Positions 46,048 to 59,446 of a DNA stretch of 64,000 bases are shown one piece after another. The DNA is taken from assembly GCA_944989445.1 (NCBI GenBank), contig CALYLW010000733.1, positions 1 through 64,000 of the forward strand. The letters run 5' to 3'. Positions within the stretch are counted from its first letter, which is position 1, and each line of letters begins with the position of its first letter. The position numbers and the translations under genes are program-made. The notes beneath the pieces are model-generated. The model was not told where the DNA came from. It saw only the letters and a list, made by a program, of their open reading frames with translations, and did not search any database. The stretch comes from Ampullaceana balthica. Its lineage: Eukaryota > Mollusca > Gastropoda > Lymnaeidae.

Positions 46048-46052
46048 GTAGG

Positions 46053-47435
46053 CTTAATTCGCATTCCTCTTTTTTTCTTGAACATGGAAAAATAACGTTA
46101 AAACATTACCATTTAATATAAACCTGTCTTTTTAACATTAAATATTCAAATAATTTTCAAAAATGCATATTCAAGAACCTTTTTTGCAAGATTTACATAG
46201 TACGGGTGTGTAAATTTTTTGTACGGACATGAGTATATGTTTCAATTGTGAAGAAATTACTTATTTTAAAATATGGCCTCAAACGAAGCGGGACATAACA
46301 ACTACGAGTACAAATATTTATTAATAGATGTATGTAGCAAAATAATTAATCACATAAAGAAAAATACCATCAAAAATATTTCAAAATGCAGTAATTTAAA
46401 AACAATAATAATAACGTTTTGGTAATATTAAACTAATACAATCTTTTACACACTAGGAATAATAGAAGATAGGAGAACAATGAGCGAAAAGGGGGTAATA
46501 TAAAGGTCATAAAATATAATGTGAATATACAACACAAAGAAAATCTATTTTAAAAAACCTCAGATATACAATTTTCTTTTTCCGTTCGCAAGAACAAACA
46601 TACGCAAATCCTTGTTTGCCCAGTCTGAAATTCGGACACTTGAAAATGTGCACAATTCACAGCAGTGGTCCAAATGTGAAGGGTTGCGCAAAGTCCTATA
46701 TTCGGCTTTGAGATGAGCCATTCAGGTACTAAAACTATTTTAAAACAACCACCAACAACAACTTAACACCAACTTGATAGACGTTATTCAAGATGACGTA
46801 GGGAAACATAAAAGACTCGGTGGTAAGGTAAAAGTTAATTGCATCCCGAACCACGTGAATGTTGAAGACAGATACTCTGACTGAAACCGGGTTGGGCCCT
46901 ACCCTAACAAGATTTCCAAGTCGCTTATCTACGAGAAAAACCCGCTTTGCCGACCAATTTAAAACAAGTGATACCAGGACAATGATATAACATTCTTTCT
47001 TTACTTAATCAATTTTTTTAGCTTTAGTTCAGTTATATGTTTCATACACAATTGCATGAATTTTGGTGTTTAAAGCCATTAGGAGCATACATCTCCTTAA
47101 TACCAAGTGAACATGACCATTAGGTGAATGTATTTAACATTTTCCACCATATTCATATCATAAACTCAAGAAAAAAGGAATTATCATTGTATATTTTAAC
47201 AGAGTGTATCTCGCAAGTCGCTAAAAACCATTAGTATTTTTCGAACTGGGAACTATAGGGAAAATTGAATTCCAATTAGTACAATTGGGTTCTATGATAT
47301 GACTTATATAAATATACTGATGAGTTACAAAAAGTTTTTTCTGCTTATACAGCTGCATCATGTCCATCATCCATACCATAATCTAATATGCGAGTTTTAA
47401 TTTCAACTGAAACAGATTTCTAAAACCTTCAATAA
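46053..47435. other. AT-rich DNA, no gene
   Basis: No domain, repeat family or splice-like exon recognised on either strand. Confidence 0.5.
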
Positions 47436-49045
<1,610 letters not shown>

Positions 49046-50214
49046 TAAAGATTAAACGTTTAAACTTTCATTCGACATTAAAACACAAACAAGACTGTGA
49101 GAACTACCACTAGCAGTAATTTAATTAAATGAAAACGCACAAAAATCGACTTTAGAACACATGCCACAGAAACATACTATTAATATTTATCTTAATGTAA
49201 TCTTCCGCTGACAAAAGTTTAAAGTAATTTATAATGGAGTTTTGTTATAAAATATTTTTAAAAACAGTATTAATATAAACAAACAGAGAAGTTATTTTTC
49301 TCAGCCATAATTTTAGACACATTCCTTCATCCACATTAAGGTCAAAACTACTGGATATCAAAGACATTTTACGATTATCGACTTAAGACATTTAGTGTAA
49401 ATTAATCAGATGAAAATACAATTTTAAAAAAAAACAACTGTAGTAGTGAAAATAAACACATATGTATCTTAAAATAAATGTTTAAATAACCCATTTATGA
49501 TTAAAAACGCTTAGAGTAACGCTTTATGATTCGATCTCCAGCTACTAATTATTGAATCAACTTGTTATGTTTTAAAACGAAACTCTTAGAAAATGGAATT
49601 GACCTACAGCTTTTAATAAAGTCTCTAGCATAAAAAAGTATAATAAATTGTATCTTTTTGAAAAACAAAATGTGTTAAATCTAAAATAGAAACAGCGAAA
49701 ATAATGAATGTAATATCTTTTATTTGTTTAATTAAATGTTAGATAGTTAAAAACAGTGTTTTCTTTGTTTTTTCAAATATGTGTCTTAGGCGTTTGTGTT
49801 TATTTATGTGTTTGCGGCTGTCATTTTTTTTAACTTATCAGGAAATTTTTATGGACAATTGGAAAATAATTCATGATTTAGTTGAGAAAAACTAACAGTT
49901 TGTAAAAGTAAATAGACAGTTTTGTAGTCTTGATTATTTGTTGCTTTATTTTTTATAATTCTGCATTATATATATTTTAAAAATATTACATATTAATAGA
50001 TCAGATATTATAAAAATATGTTTAAAAAATACACAAACTTTCACGAACTTATACAAGTAAACGATAGACAATGACTAAAGAATCAAAATTTCATTTTCAA
50101 TATTATCGAAACAGATACCCAATTACTATTATTATTATTATTTTTTAATTATAAGCAGATCATTGCAATAAAGTTTGGATTCTTTAAAAATACATGTATT
50201 ACCCTTTTTAAATC
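49046..50214. other. AT-rich DNA, no gene
   Basis: Nothing recognised except a (ATT)n run near 50127-50142. Confidence 0.5.
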
Positions 50215-50770
50215 CCTTATATTAGCTTCACCGCCGTCTCTCTCTGTCTCTCTGTCGTTCTGTTGTCATCTCTCTCTGTCTCTATGTCTTGGGCGGGCGG
50301 AAAAAAACAAAAGTCAAAAATGACCCCCTTCCCGTGATTCGATAGAGCTAAAACTTGGCACACGGACCCGTCTCACCTAACAATGCATGTATCAAAATTT
50401 CAGATCGATCTAACGTACCGTAATTAAATTAATGCATTTTTAGTTTATCCTTATATAAATTATGTTATTCAAGTTCACTGTTTGTTATTGTTTTTTTCCA
50501 CGTGAGAGTTTGAGTTGACGCATTGACGCGACCAATCGAAGTACCGGCGTGCATTTGTTTACATTTTACGTGTCACGCTGAGCTCGGTCAAGCGATCGGT
50601 AACCAGACTTTTCTCCTCCCCCCACCCCCCTCCCCCCCAGGGTTATGAAGCAATGATGAGTTAAGACAGATTTAGTCTGAAAATGTTTGTCGCATTTGAC
50701 AATAATCAATACTGTTAGTTATGTCTCATATATAATGGATTTATAGTCAAAAACTTTGTTTTTACGGTTT
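50215..50770. repeat. Dispersed repeat family B, copy 3
   Basis: Contains a TCTCTGTCTC stretch, GGGCGGGCGGAAAAAAAC, ATTTCAGATCGATCTAACGT, TTACATTTTACGTGTCACGC, a (C)n run near 50614-50640, TTTGTCGCATTTGACA and TCATATATAATGGATTTATA. Each part has a relative in the 19690-20130 copy, mostly in reverse complement. No ORF. Confidence 0.62.
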
Positions 50771-51002
50771 TTTTTTATTAACAATTTTTTAAATTTGTTC
50801 TTGTTAGATGGTTGCATTGTAAATAATATTTTATTTAATAAAATGTTAATCATTTTCCCAAGATATGATTACGTTTACTTTTTTTCTTTTAAGCTTAAAT
50901 GTATATTTAATAGAGAGCTCATCTTTGTATTTAGAAATGATAAACTGCCAGTAAAATCCTTACAAAGAAATAACATAGGCTCCAGGGAACCAACCCTGAT
51001 AC

Positions 51003-51190
51003 CAGCTTCCTTTCGTCATGGCAGGCATTAGTAACTTGAGGTGGGTCAGATAGTGTAGTAGTCATACTCTTGCCCGATGTCACTGCTGTGGTTGGTAGGA
51101 TTGCATGGGAAATTGCTGCCAGGCTCATCAATTTTGTTGTTGTTGTTTGTTCTATTTTGGTTGTGTCGAGTGGGATGCTTGACGTTGTTT
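51003..51190 (-). CDS. Candidate Thr/Ser-rich (mucin-like) exon
   Basis: The minus strand has a strong acceptor (cagcttcttcag) followed by AAACAACGTC, the same ten bases that start the lectin exon at 16160-16260, in the same codon phase. It then reads 62 codons open, rich in Thr and Ser (TTSSIPLDTTKIEQTTTTK, LPTTAVTSGKSMTTTLSDPP), to a possible donor GTATCA; a cysteine follows near its end (NACHDERKL). Mucin-like stretches often precede lectin domains in secreted or membrane lectins. It could belong to the downstream lectin gene, 35 kb away, or to a paralogue. It ends on a codon boundary and so cannot splice directly to the 16260 exon. Not confirmed. Confidence 0.4.
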
Positions 51191-52031
51191 CTGAAGAAGC
51201 TGGATTTGTATTAGAGATACTTGGTCATCCATGTGTTTAAAAAAAATTCCAACAACTATAAATAGATTACAAAAGTAAGCTGTTCTAACATGGAAATAAT
51301 ATTTGAATTATCATATATTTGTGTCTACATTTACGATTAAAATTTACTGCTTTATGCAAATTGCTATAATATCATAAAAGAATAAAAATTCTTTTTTGAG
51401 TCACTTTGATGGCTCAACAACAGATTTTGTTTCTAAAAAATAAAGAAATTATATTCCACATTTAAAACAAAAACCAAAACAAATCAAATGTCTGTTAAAA
51501 AACGAATGTAAAACAATGACGATAATTGATTTTAAAAACTGCCTATGTTAATCCAACTACAAAGGAACGAACATAACACAATAAACATATCTATTCGGAT
51601 TTTGGAACCTTTTTGAAGTGCAAACACAGAAGAATCCTTACAGTTACAAGAAAGATGAAAGTAACTACAAACGCTGAATTGACGTTTAAATTCAAAGGGG
51701 CTACCAACACTTCCGGCTGTTAAAACATATACATTAGGTTTATTTTCAATTATGGACTGTAATTTTACTTTTTACCATTATTTACTATATTTTACGAAAA
51801 GCTCTTAAAATTAAAGAAAATCTCGTTAAAAATTTTAACGATTAATTTCGTTGATCGACCCACCACTTATAATTGTACTTGAAGTCAAAAGTATAATATT
51901 TCGGCCGATAAATATAAACTAGATTCCGGACGATTACACAAACATTTTGGATTTAAACTATTGACTTACATGAATGTTCAAAATGTTGATAAAGTTTATT
52001 GTCTTTTCAGAGAAACCGTTTGCCTACCATG
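51191..52031. other. AT-rich DNA, no gene
   Basis: Nothing recognised apart from the Thr-rich exon candidate's acceptor at its left edge. Confidence 0.45.
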
Positions 52032-52220
52032 CAATGTTCCCTCTAAGTGTAAGCTTCGTTGGTCCATGTGCAAGGTTAAAAAAACAACAACTCGTGTGCA
52101 AAGTTGCACAACGTCCATATTGTGTACAATATTTAACAAAATTTGTTGCGTGGTTATTCTAAACTCCTAGGTGGCCTCATTCAAATATCTGCGCAGCCGC
52201 GCTGCTTAAAGGGAACATTG
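52032..52220. mobile_element. 189-base MITE with CAATGTTCCCTCTAAG ends
   Basis: Left CAATGTTCCCTCTAAG and the inverse of right CTTAAAGGGAACATTG match at 15 of 16 bases. The termini resemble hAT-type nonautonomous elements. Flanking octamers are not identical. Short frames inside are fortuitous. Confidence 0.75.
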
Positions 52221-52559
52221 ATGCCATTGTTCTAACACTTCGCTTACATATCACCTGCAAACCAAACATCTACTACAGTATCAGAAACTTCAGCTGAGAC
52301 AATCTAAAGCTATATGAACGACAGTTCGGCTCAGCTGGTTATATTGTAAAAAAGACTCGCTCATCATTTTAACTGAATAATGTCAATACACTTGTCTGTT
52401 TGCGTTGTTGGTTAAAAGATGTCATATAAAGAAGACATCCAAGTGTTATTTCGATTTTCGATCAAGTATTTTAATAAATGTTTTCTTAGGACACCAGGAA
52501 AATTCAATTTTTGGCTTTAATCGAAATTAATGAGTAATTAATAGATACTTTTTCGAAAG

Positions 52560-52905
52560 TTATGATAAAGTTTAAATTAATCGTTAACAGCCCTACTATC
52601 TTTTGTTACTCAAGTAGTTTTCCCTCGTATTTGTATTATTTTTTTAGACGGGCTAACGTAAAAAAAAGGTTTTACTTACTTATATCTTGTATAACAGAAC
52701 GAATTTGCTATGTTACATCACAAGAGTCCGGAGCCATGGGATTGCCGTGACTTAATCGATTTCGCGAAATAATGAATCGCGACTTAACCGGATGTATATA
52801 TGCGTTATTTAAAATACAATTAATCGAATTAATCCATTAATCAATTAAATTTTTTCTAGATTAATTGAAAAATTATTCTTAATCGGTACCAGTCCTAATA
52901 GCCCG
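52560..52905. repeat. Dispersed repeat family C, copy 1 (hAT-like)
   Basis: The region with GGAGCCATGGGATTGCCGTGACTTAATCGATTTCGCGAAATAATG, read here in two parts (52731-52750 and 52745-52775), and TTAATCGAATTAATCCATTAATC matches 61150-61290. A similar GTTAACGATTAA phrase starts the second copy at 60890. The TTAATCG-rich ends form inverted, hAT-like termini (GGxACCAGTCCTAAT at the right). No ORF. Confidence 0.55.
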
Positions 52906-53004
52906 ATTGTAGATATATATAAATATATATATAGCTATGGTAGAAACCTGTATAATTGAATTTTAATTAAGTTTTTATATCCTTTAACCTTTCGATATAG
53001 CATA

Positions 53005-54825
53005 CAGTGGGGCCCACTTGCCTCGAGACCTGGTTAACTCGCCAGCTCTATTAAGTCGACTTTTTTTTAAAACCGCCAAATTCTCTCTTTGTCTTTCCAT
53101 TTTTTCAGCGGTCAATTCAATTTTTTAAAGTCACTGAACCCTAATATTTCGAGGGGCCAAATTTGCCACTTAGCGTGGTTATCTCGATCTCCATGACAAA
53201 TCACCAGCTTTTGAAAATGATAGATTTGATTTTGTATAACAAAGGGAAGGCATCGACTTTCACTAGGTCTGCTGGTGACGTCACAGCCCGCTTGCGCTCA
53301 TCTCTCAGTGCTGTGTTGCTTCTGGTACTACACATGTATACCAATCGCCAGCTTTTGAAAATGCTAGTTATCGATTTTTTATAACCAACATCCAATTTTG
53401 CGGCCTACGCGAGGTCTACTGGTGACGTCACATCCCCCTTGCGTTCAACTCTCAACGCTGTGTTATAACTTACTTGTGGTTCTATACCCATCGCCAGCTT
53501 TTGAAAATGTTAGTTATCGTTGCCACTCACCATCTCGCTACCGTATTTTTCGCACGCGTCTTATAAAAAGTTTTAGTATTGGTTACGTTTATCAGAGCTA
53601 ACCAATAAAATTGATCCTTCAATAACAGTTGATGCACTTTTGTTGATCTTGTCTTTTCAGAGCTGTGTCAAGTATAATAAACGTTTGTATTGATAATCGA
53701 CGTTGGTTTTTATTATATATTTGTAAATTTCTGCAGTTAGTTGGTGCACATATCCATTTTGTTGTTAGCAAACATGTATGTACATTTTTATAGCATGCCG
53801 ATCGCTTCATCCAGCAACTGACGGCAAAAAAACAAGACAGTTTACGCACCCCAACTCTAAGTCCATTGTAAGCTGAGGGGATCGTATGGAATAACAAAAT
53901 GTACCGTGTGCAGACTTGTTGTAATTGGCAACCATTCATCCTTCAACCTCATACTACTGCTTTATTCTCATTGTTTCATTCATAAGAAGTGGCCTTGTGC
54001 AAAAGCCATTTAACTATTGGTTAGAATTAATTAAAATGTGTCAAAATTGAAGGTTCAAAAGGAGTTTGCTAATTTATGTTTATACGTTTTGATAGAGAAG
54101 AGTTTGCTTTGTCATGAGTCATATATAGGTCATGATAGACAAATAACAGAAACGCTGTTGTGTTAAAAAAAAACTCCAAAAACACGTGCATTTACATTCT
54201 CATTTATTAACGCTAGTGATGTCACGATACCAAAATCATAGGGTGCTTACTGTAAACAAGGCTCCCCAGATTTTAAAATATATAATATAACAGACTACAG
54301 ACAGTTTACCAGCCCCCACTCTCAATCCCCCACACCATTGTTGTTGGTTTGCCCGATTAGCACTCAAGTTACCGAATGAATTCTGAGTCCATTGTAAGCT
54401 GAGGGGACGGGGTGGGCTATGTATTTGTGTAGCTTGTAAGGAAATTCACCAGTCACCAGCGGACCCTGCGCGCGCATGAGGTGTGTCGGGCAGGACTAGA
54501 TGAATTCCTTATACATGTAGTTATGTTCTGGGGAAAAATAAACTGCGCTAACGCAATGAAGGGTTATATTTAAACTTAAAGGTCCTTAAAAACGAACGGT
54601 ATTAACAACCTTAGGAAAGAGTGAAGAAATAGTGTCTCGATATTCCGAAATGATTCCTATTAATCGTCACGTCACTAATTAACGCCCATCATGTATAAAA
54701 TTATAAAGAAATTTCAAGCCCATGTTAATATTTTGCCGTCATATTAGTTTTCGTTTAACTTGGTGATCGGTTATCTAGGCGGCATTTTCATACCCCGAGG
54801 CAGTCGACTTAAGCGGGCCCCACTG
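53005..54825. mobile_element. ~1.8-kb pogo/Tc1-like TIR element with TA flanks
   Basis: CAGTGGGGCCCACTT at the left and AAGCGGGCCCCACTG at the right are inverted with one mismatch, and each is directly flanked by TA (53003-53004, 54826-54827). CAGT-starting ends with TA duplication are known for pogo/Tigger-type elements. No transposase ORF is visible, so it is nonautonomous. It contains the 145-base tandem repeat at 53201-53510, and at 53548 CTACCGTATTTTTCGCACGC, the end of another repeat type. Confidence 0.75.
53201..53520. repeat. ~145-base tandem repeat, three copies
   Basis: TC(A/G)CCAGCTTTTGAAAATG starts at 53201, 53345 and 53491. Between them are CTGGTGACGTCACA and CTCA(A/G)xGCTGTGTT, each present twice. 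About 80% identical by eye. Confidence 0.82.
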
Positions 54826-54827
54826 TA

Positions 54828-55672
54828 TTATTAGTTTAATTTTTTTTATTATTTAGTTATCATATTTTATATTTCGCTTCAACACACAAAAATATAAGCT
54901 CACATTCAACTTTGTTTCGTTATTATCATTTTCGTCACTGTCCACTCTTTAACGTTTCCATAATCACCATTATTTATATATAACACCAATAGACCCTTTG
55001 ACTCATATAGTCATATATACGTCGAGACGCTTGAAAAGAATCAATCATTACAGCTTCACTTCGTGTTTTATATGAAAGAATACCACGATCTTTTGGTTAA
55101 ACTAAATACCAGTGAAAGATTGCTTCAATATTAGTGTGAATTTTATAAATTGATAAGTTTATAAAAGACCCCCCCCCCAAAAAAAAAGAAAAAAAAGAGA
55201 TACGACAGCATCCTTGTTTACTTTGTAAACTAGACATTATATAGAAAAAACTTGCCTAGTACTAATGCTCATTCACCTGGGAAATCTTGCAGTTATTCTA
55301 TTATTTTCATGTAATCCTAGAACACATTTCAATTTCTCCGGGTTGCATAAAGAAGTATTGCATTTTTGTAAATATTAATTTTGGTTGAATCTCAACACTA
55401 CAAAATATTCTTAACATTATCTTTATCAAATTAGACAATGTGTAGATTACACTTGAGCGAAATTATTTCAATTGGATTCCATTAGTGAGCGTTGTCAGCT
55501 TTGCATGGACAACAATGGTAATCAATTTGAACACTTTCGACAATTAACAGATTGCTACAATTGTACACAATACTTTCATTTATCAAACTTTGCTGTATTA
55601 TAATAAATTTTGGTGTTTTGGTCATCTAAAGAGCGGATACATTTAAATAAATATACTATGCTTATAAATATA

Positions 55673-55714
<42 letters not shown>

Positions 55715-57282
55715 TTGGTTGGAATTTATTGTTGGGTTCTTGTTTAATGATGGAAGGGGAAGGCAATTCATCAAAAGTATGTATTTAGCTAATATTTAGG
55801 AAATATATTTATTTTTTTGCTAGTGATAACTTTCAGCTCGACAACTTTTTTAATATGCCGTTACTGATTGCATAACGTCAGCCGACATAAATGGTTTCTC
55901 CCCCCCTCTAACAGCGTACAATGGCCGTGATTTTGTCGCTATAGTCTCAGTGTCATGCATCATGCACGTCAGCTTTAAATCTCTACTACAATGAGGATTG
56001 TTATCATGAAATTTACAATCGTTCCGTTACTGTTACACAAAAGCGACATTTCTTTTACTGTAGGCTTTTAGAAGTAGCCAGGATTTAACTGTGAATTTCA
56101 GGTATTCATGGAGTTGTTTGATTTATTTTATTTTTTTAAATGCGTTGGAAGGAGGCCGAGGTTGCGGGCGAGTAGGCGTGGTTATGAACAGGTTTATAAA
56201 AACGATTAATTTGCAGGGGTTCTCAAATAATTATTAAGGAAAATATAATTCTTTTAATGTGTCTATTTAGATTTCTTTTATTTGAGAAATTGTAAAAAAA
56301 AACAACAAAGTTTACTTTATAGTTTTTCTTTTTTTTTGTGTTCAAATGGTATTAATTTTATTTCACATTTGCATGGACAATCTCAATGGGAAAAAGCAAA
56401 AAAAAACCTACAAACATACTTTAATTCAACTAAAAATGTTAGAAAGTTGAATAAGAACCAATAAGATTAGCATTGACATCTTCTTAAAAAATATAACTCT
56501 TTAAATGAGTCTATTTAGATTTCTTTTACTTGAGAAATTGTAAAAATTTTTTTTACAAAAGTACTTTATTGTTATTTTGTTTCTAGTCACTACAGTTTCC
56601 CTGTATTTAAATATATTTTTTTCTATGAATAAGCTGGAAAGAATCGTGATAGCTTAATAAACTTTTGCATAGTAACGTTATTTTTAGCTGGTCTATTTTT
56701 AAATCTTAAAAATAATTTATTTATTTATTTATTTATTTTTTATTACGGCATATGCTGAAATTTGTATCATCTTAATAGTTTTAAAATAGAAAAACCAATT
56801 ACAAGGCTGATTTACCACAAGGATATGAAAATACAGATTCTATGATATTTTCATTAAATAAAAATGAGTTTCAACCTAGATACTTTGAGCATCGTTCATG
56901 TTTTATAAAAAAAAATAAAAAAAACAAAAAAACCATGCTCAGTAAAAAATGAAGGCAGTGTTCTTTAAAAGCAAACACACATATTTAGTAACATTATACA
57001 GGCATGTCATTACCTTCGTAGCTTTGCAAGGTTTGTTGATAAACATTATATATTTTCATTACTATCTCCGAAAAAGGGTGGCTCTTTAAAAAAAAACAAT
57101 TGATAAATATACATAAACTATCTATACTTTCTTGCTTCATTAAGGATACATTATTATTTGTTTTAATATTTTCTGTAGAACCTGATTTAAAATGTAAGTT
57201 TTACAAGTACAAACATTTGTTTAGAATGACTCCGGTTAGACACAGTAAGAAAAACTGTTTTAATATATAAATTATACATATT

Positions 57283-57323
<41 letters not shown>

Positions 57324-58351
57324 GTATATGTATATATATATACATAGCCTATATATATTTATAAACAGCAAATGAAAACTTAGAGTTTAAAATTCGTTAA
57401 TTTAGACACATTAAATGCTTTTCACATACACAGGGACACATTTTTGGCCATGTTTTATGGAAAATTATTAATATTTTATATTGTTTTATTGTCATTGCCA
57501 AAAAAACAAAGGTGATGTAAATTTACTTCAGTAGTCCAGGCAGACGTCATGGGATGGAAACATGTAGAGTCCCTCTTGTTTTTTGTATTGTATAGCCTTC
57601 CGACTTTAAGATGCTGTAGGTATTAATTCGTTTTATGCTTTTAATTGACATAATTATGCATGATATTTTTTTCTATAAACAACCATATTAAAAAGAAGCA
57701 ATTAAACAGCAAATGAAGAAACAATATTAAAACAAAAAGTAAATATATATTATGTTAAAATCATAAAAGTAAAAGCAAACACAGATGTTTAAAATTATTT
57801 GACTATGTTAAATTTAACAATTATATTTTTATTCCAGTTATTTTAATTTTATAACATTTTAATGTAATTACAAAGCCAAGCATGATCTTAGAAGTTTATT
57901 GTTTAAAATGTATCATTTCATAATAAAATTAAAATTCATTTCTAATTTTTATTTTTTGTTGTTGTGGAAATAACTCTACAAAGTTATGAGACCAAATAAT
58001 ACTCTTCAAAATAAATCGATATACACATGAAGTGAAACATTGTTTTTATTTATAATATTTATTTAAAACAATATTAACTTAATAATATATTTGACCTTAA
58101 ATAACATGTATATTTTTACCAGTTGACATTGCAATGACCTGTAGATGGCCGGGGTCCATTTTGGCAGAAGGTTGTTACCTTTATAACAGTACGGCGGTTA
58201 CGTATTTTCAAGCAAAAGTAAAGTTTTCTTCTTTTAAAAGTTAAATACATGTATACGCAAAATAAAAAAAATATATGACTTGTAAATTAAATAATTAGAT
58301 ATAGCTTTGATGAAGTTCAACGAAATAAAATAGTACGGCATCAACTGAGTA
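54828..58351. other. AT-rich DNA with microsatellites and one short duplication
   Basis: Holds (AT)n at 55678-55712 and 57292-57350, a C/A homopolymer junction near 55170-55195, and a (TTTA)n run near 56715-56740. A ~60-base direct repeat, TCTATTTAGATTTCTTTTA with flanks, occurs at 56239-56300 and 56488-56545. No gene or exon recognised. Confidence 0.5.
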
Positions 58352-58365
58352 GGTTTAGGTTTTAC
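58352..58365. repeat. Target-site duplication of the TBCA retrocopy, 3' side
   Basis: GGTTTAGGTTTTAC, directly before the T-rich (reverse poly(A)) end. Confidence 0.85.
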
Positions 58366-59000
58366 TTTTTATTTTTTTAATTATATGCAAACTTTAATAA
58401 GAAAATCTATGCGATCATTGGCTGTGCAAGTTTGAGGGCATCTTTGGCTTGTGTGAATTCTTCAGACTCTGAAAGATCACTCTCGTTTTCCAGAAGTTCT
58501 TCCAAATCCTCATAAGCTTTTCTCCGTCTTCTTACTGTGTCAGGAACCATTGACATTGATTCTTGAAGTACCTCACCCTGCTTTCTCAAGACATGCTCAT
58601 CTTCACCATCATTTTTTAGTTTCTCCAGCCTGGCTTCAAGCTGGACTGCCTCTTTCTCATAGCTTTCCTTTTCTTTAGTTAGCCTTTTGACAACATTAGT
58701 TTAACTTTGATTTGCTTGATACGAGGGTAAGCCATGATTTCTTTTCAAAATTTAACTGTAGGGAATGTAAATAATTATTTTATAGTGACTTCGCAGTTAT
58801 TAGTTTATTCCCGGTCTCATAAAGTAGATATGTTACATTCAATTCGTTCGTTTCTTCGTTTCCTAAATATTTCTTTTACACTGGGCGAGATAATAAATTA
58901 GTCATCTATGTTCCATGTCATTGAGATAACAGTTCGATTCGTGAGTCATTTGAGAGTGTGACCATAAGCTTAACGTTGTCGGTGCCGACAACGTAAATTT
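58366..59000 (-). pseudogene. TBCA: Processed pseudogene of tubulin-binding cofactor A
   Basis: The reading frame from ATG at 58735 to the stop at 58407-58409 is 329 bases, one short of a 109-codon protein; vertebrate TBCA has about 108 residues. It starts MAYPRIKQIKVK, as TBCA does. A single-base deletion near 58705 shifts the frame; downstream the other frame reads VVKRLTKEKESYEKEA and then KQGEVLQESMSMVPDTVRRR and ELLENESDLSESEEF, the TBCA helices. It has no introns, a decayed A-rich tail (ATTAAAAAAATAAAAAG on the minus strand), about 265 bases of 5' leader, and a perfect 14-base direct repeat on both sides. TBCA is a cytosolic chaperone that holds beta-tubulin during folding. This copy cannot encode it without the lost base. 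Confidence 0.9.
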
Positions 59001-59014
59001 GGTTTAGGTTTTAC
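59001..59014. repeat. Target-site duplication of the TBCA retrocopy, 5' side
   Basis: The identical GGTTTAGGTTTTAC on the far side of the leader. Together they fix the insertion as 58366-59000. Confidence 0.85.
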
Positions 59015-59102
59015 ACTTTTAAGATATAACCTTCCACGGCATAACACGCGTAAGTTTTTCATGAAGAGGTGAACCTTAATTTTAAGTGTTATAGTGTTAT
59101 TC

Positions 59103-59107
<5 letters not shown>

Positions 59108-59136
<29 letters not shown>
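59108..59136. repeat. (AT)n microsatellite
   Basis: About 29 bases of AT dinucleotide. Confidence 0.9.
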
Positions 59137-59265
59137 TAATTTAAAGGTTAAATGTTGTTATCCTACGAAGCGAATTATAAAAAAATGTATTTAGGAAAGA
59201 ATAAATGTATAACAACATTTTCAAAAAAAAAGTTATGGAGAGCTAGCCTCCCTTTCTTATATTTT

Positions 59266-59345
59266 ATTATCTTAACTTATCGTATCTTATCTATAACAGA
59301 TGCTCCTTCTAAACAGAAGATAATTGATTCCTATTCTCGTTCATA
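59266..59345 (-). mobile_element. Solo 3' end of the CR1/L2-like LINE
   Basis: TTATCTTAACTTATCGTATC, then CAGATGCTCCTTCTAAACAG and AGATAATTGATTCCTA, a diverged match to 8205-8275. Older than the copy at 15582-15694. Confidence 0.7.
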
Positions 59346-59446
59346 ATTTACTTCTAGCATGTATTTGTATAACAGTTTCAAACGTTATTTGATTTTAAAA
59401 TCTTTCATACTAACTCGTGGTGTCTGATTGTTTGTTTGCTGAAAAA

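Larger units (their letters stand above)
41211..46052 (-). mobile_element. Gmr1-like Ty3-type LTR retrotransposon, internally deleted, with 5-bp TSD
   Basis: The element is 41216-46047, flanked by GTAGG at 41211-41215 and 46048-46052. It reads on the minus strand. The 3' LTR is 41216-41709; a polypurine tract (AAGAGGGGGGACA) sits just upstream of it. The coding order, 5' to 3', is integrase zinc-binding region, integrase core, integrase C-terminus, RT, then RNase H. Ordinary Ty3/gypsy elements have RT-RNase H before integrase; integrase-first order in a Ty3-type element is the hallmark of the Gmr1 group. gag and protease are missing, and the 5' LTR is reduced and contains an inverted LTR piece. 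Frameshifts show it is inactive. Confidence 0.8.

Noticed and set aside
51961..52170. Cysteine-rich 69-codon plus-strand frame
   Set aside because: Largely inside the 189-base MITE at 52032-52220; no splice signals or family resemblance.
53548..53575. Separate transposon starting CTACCGTATTTTTCGC
   Set aside because: Only one end-like motif is present within the larger TIR element; no partner end was found.
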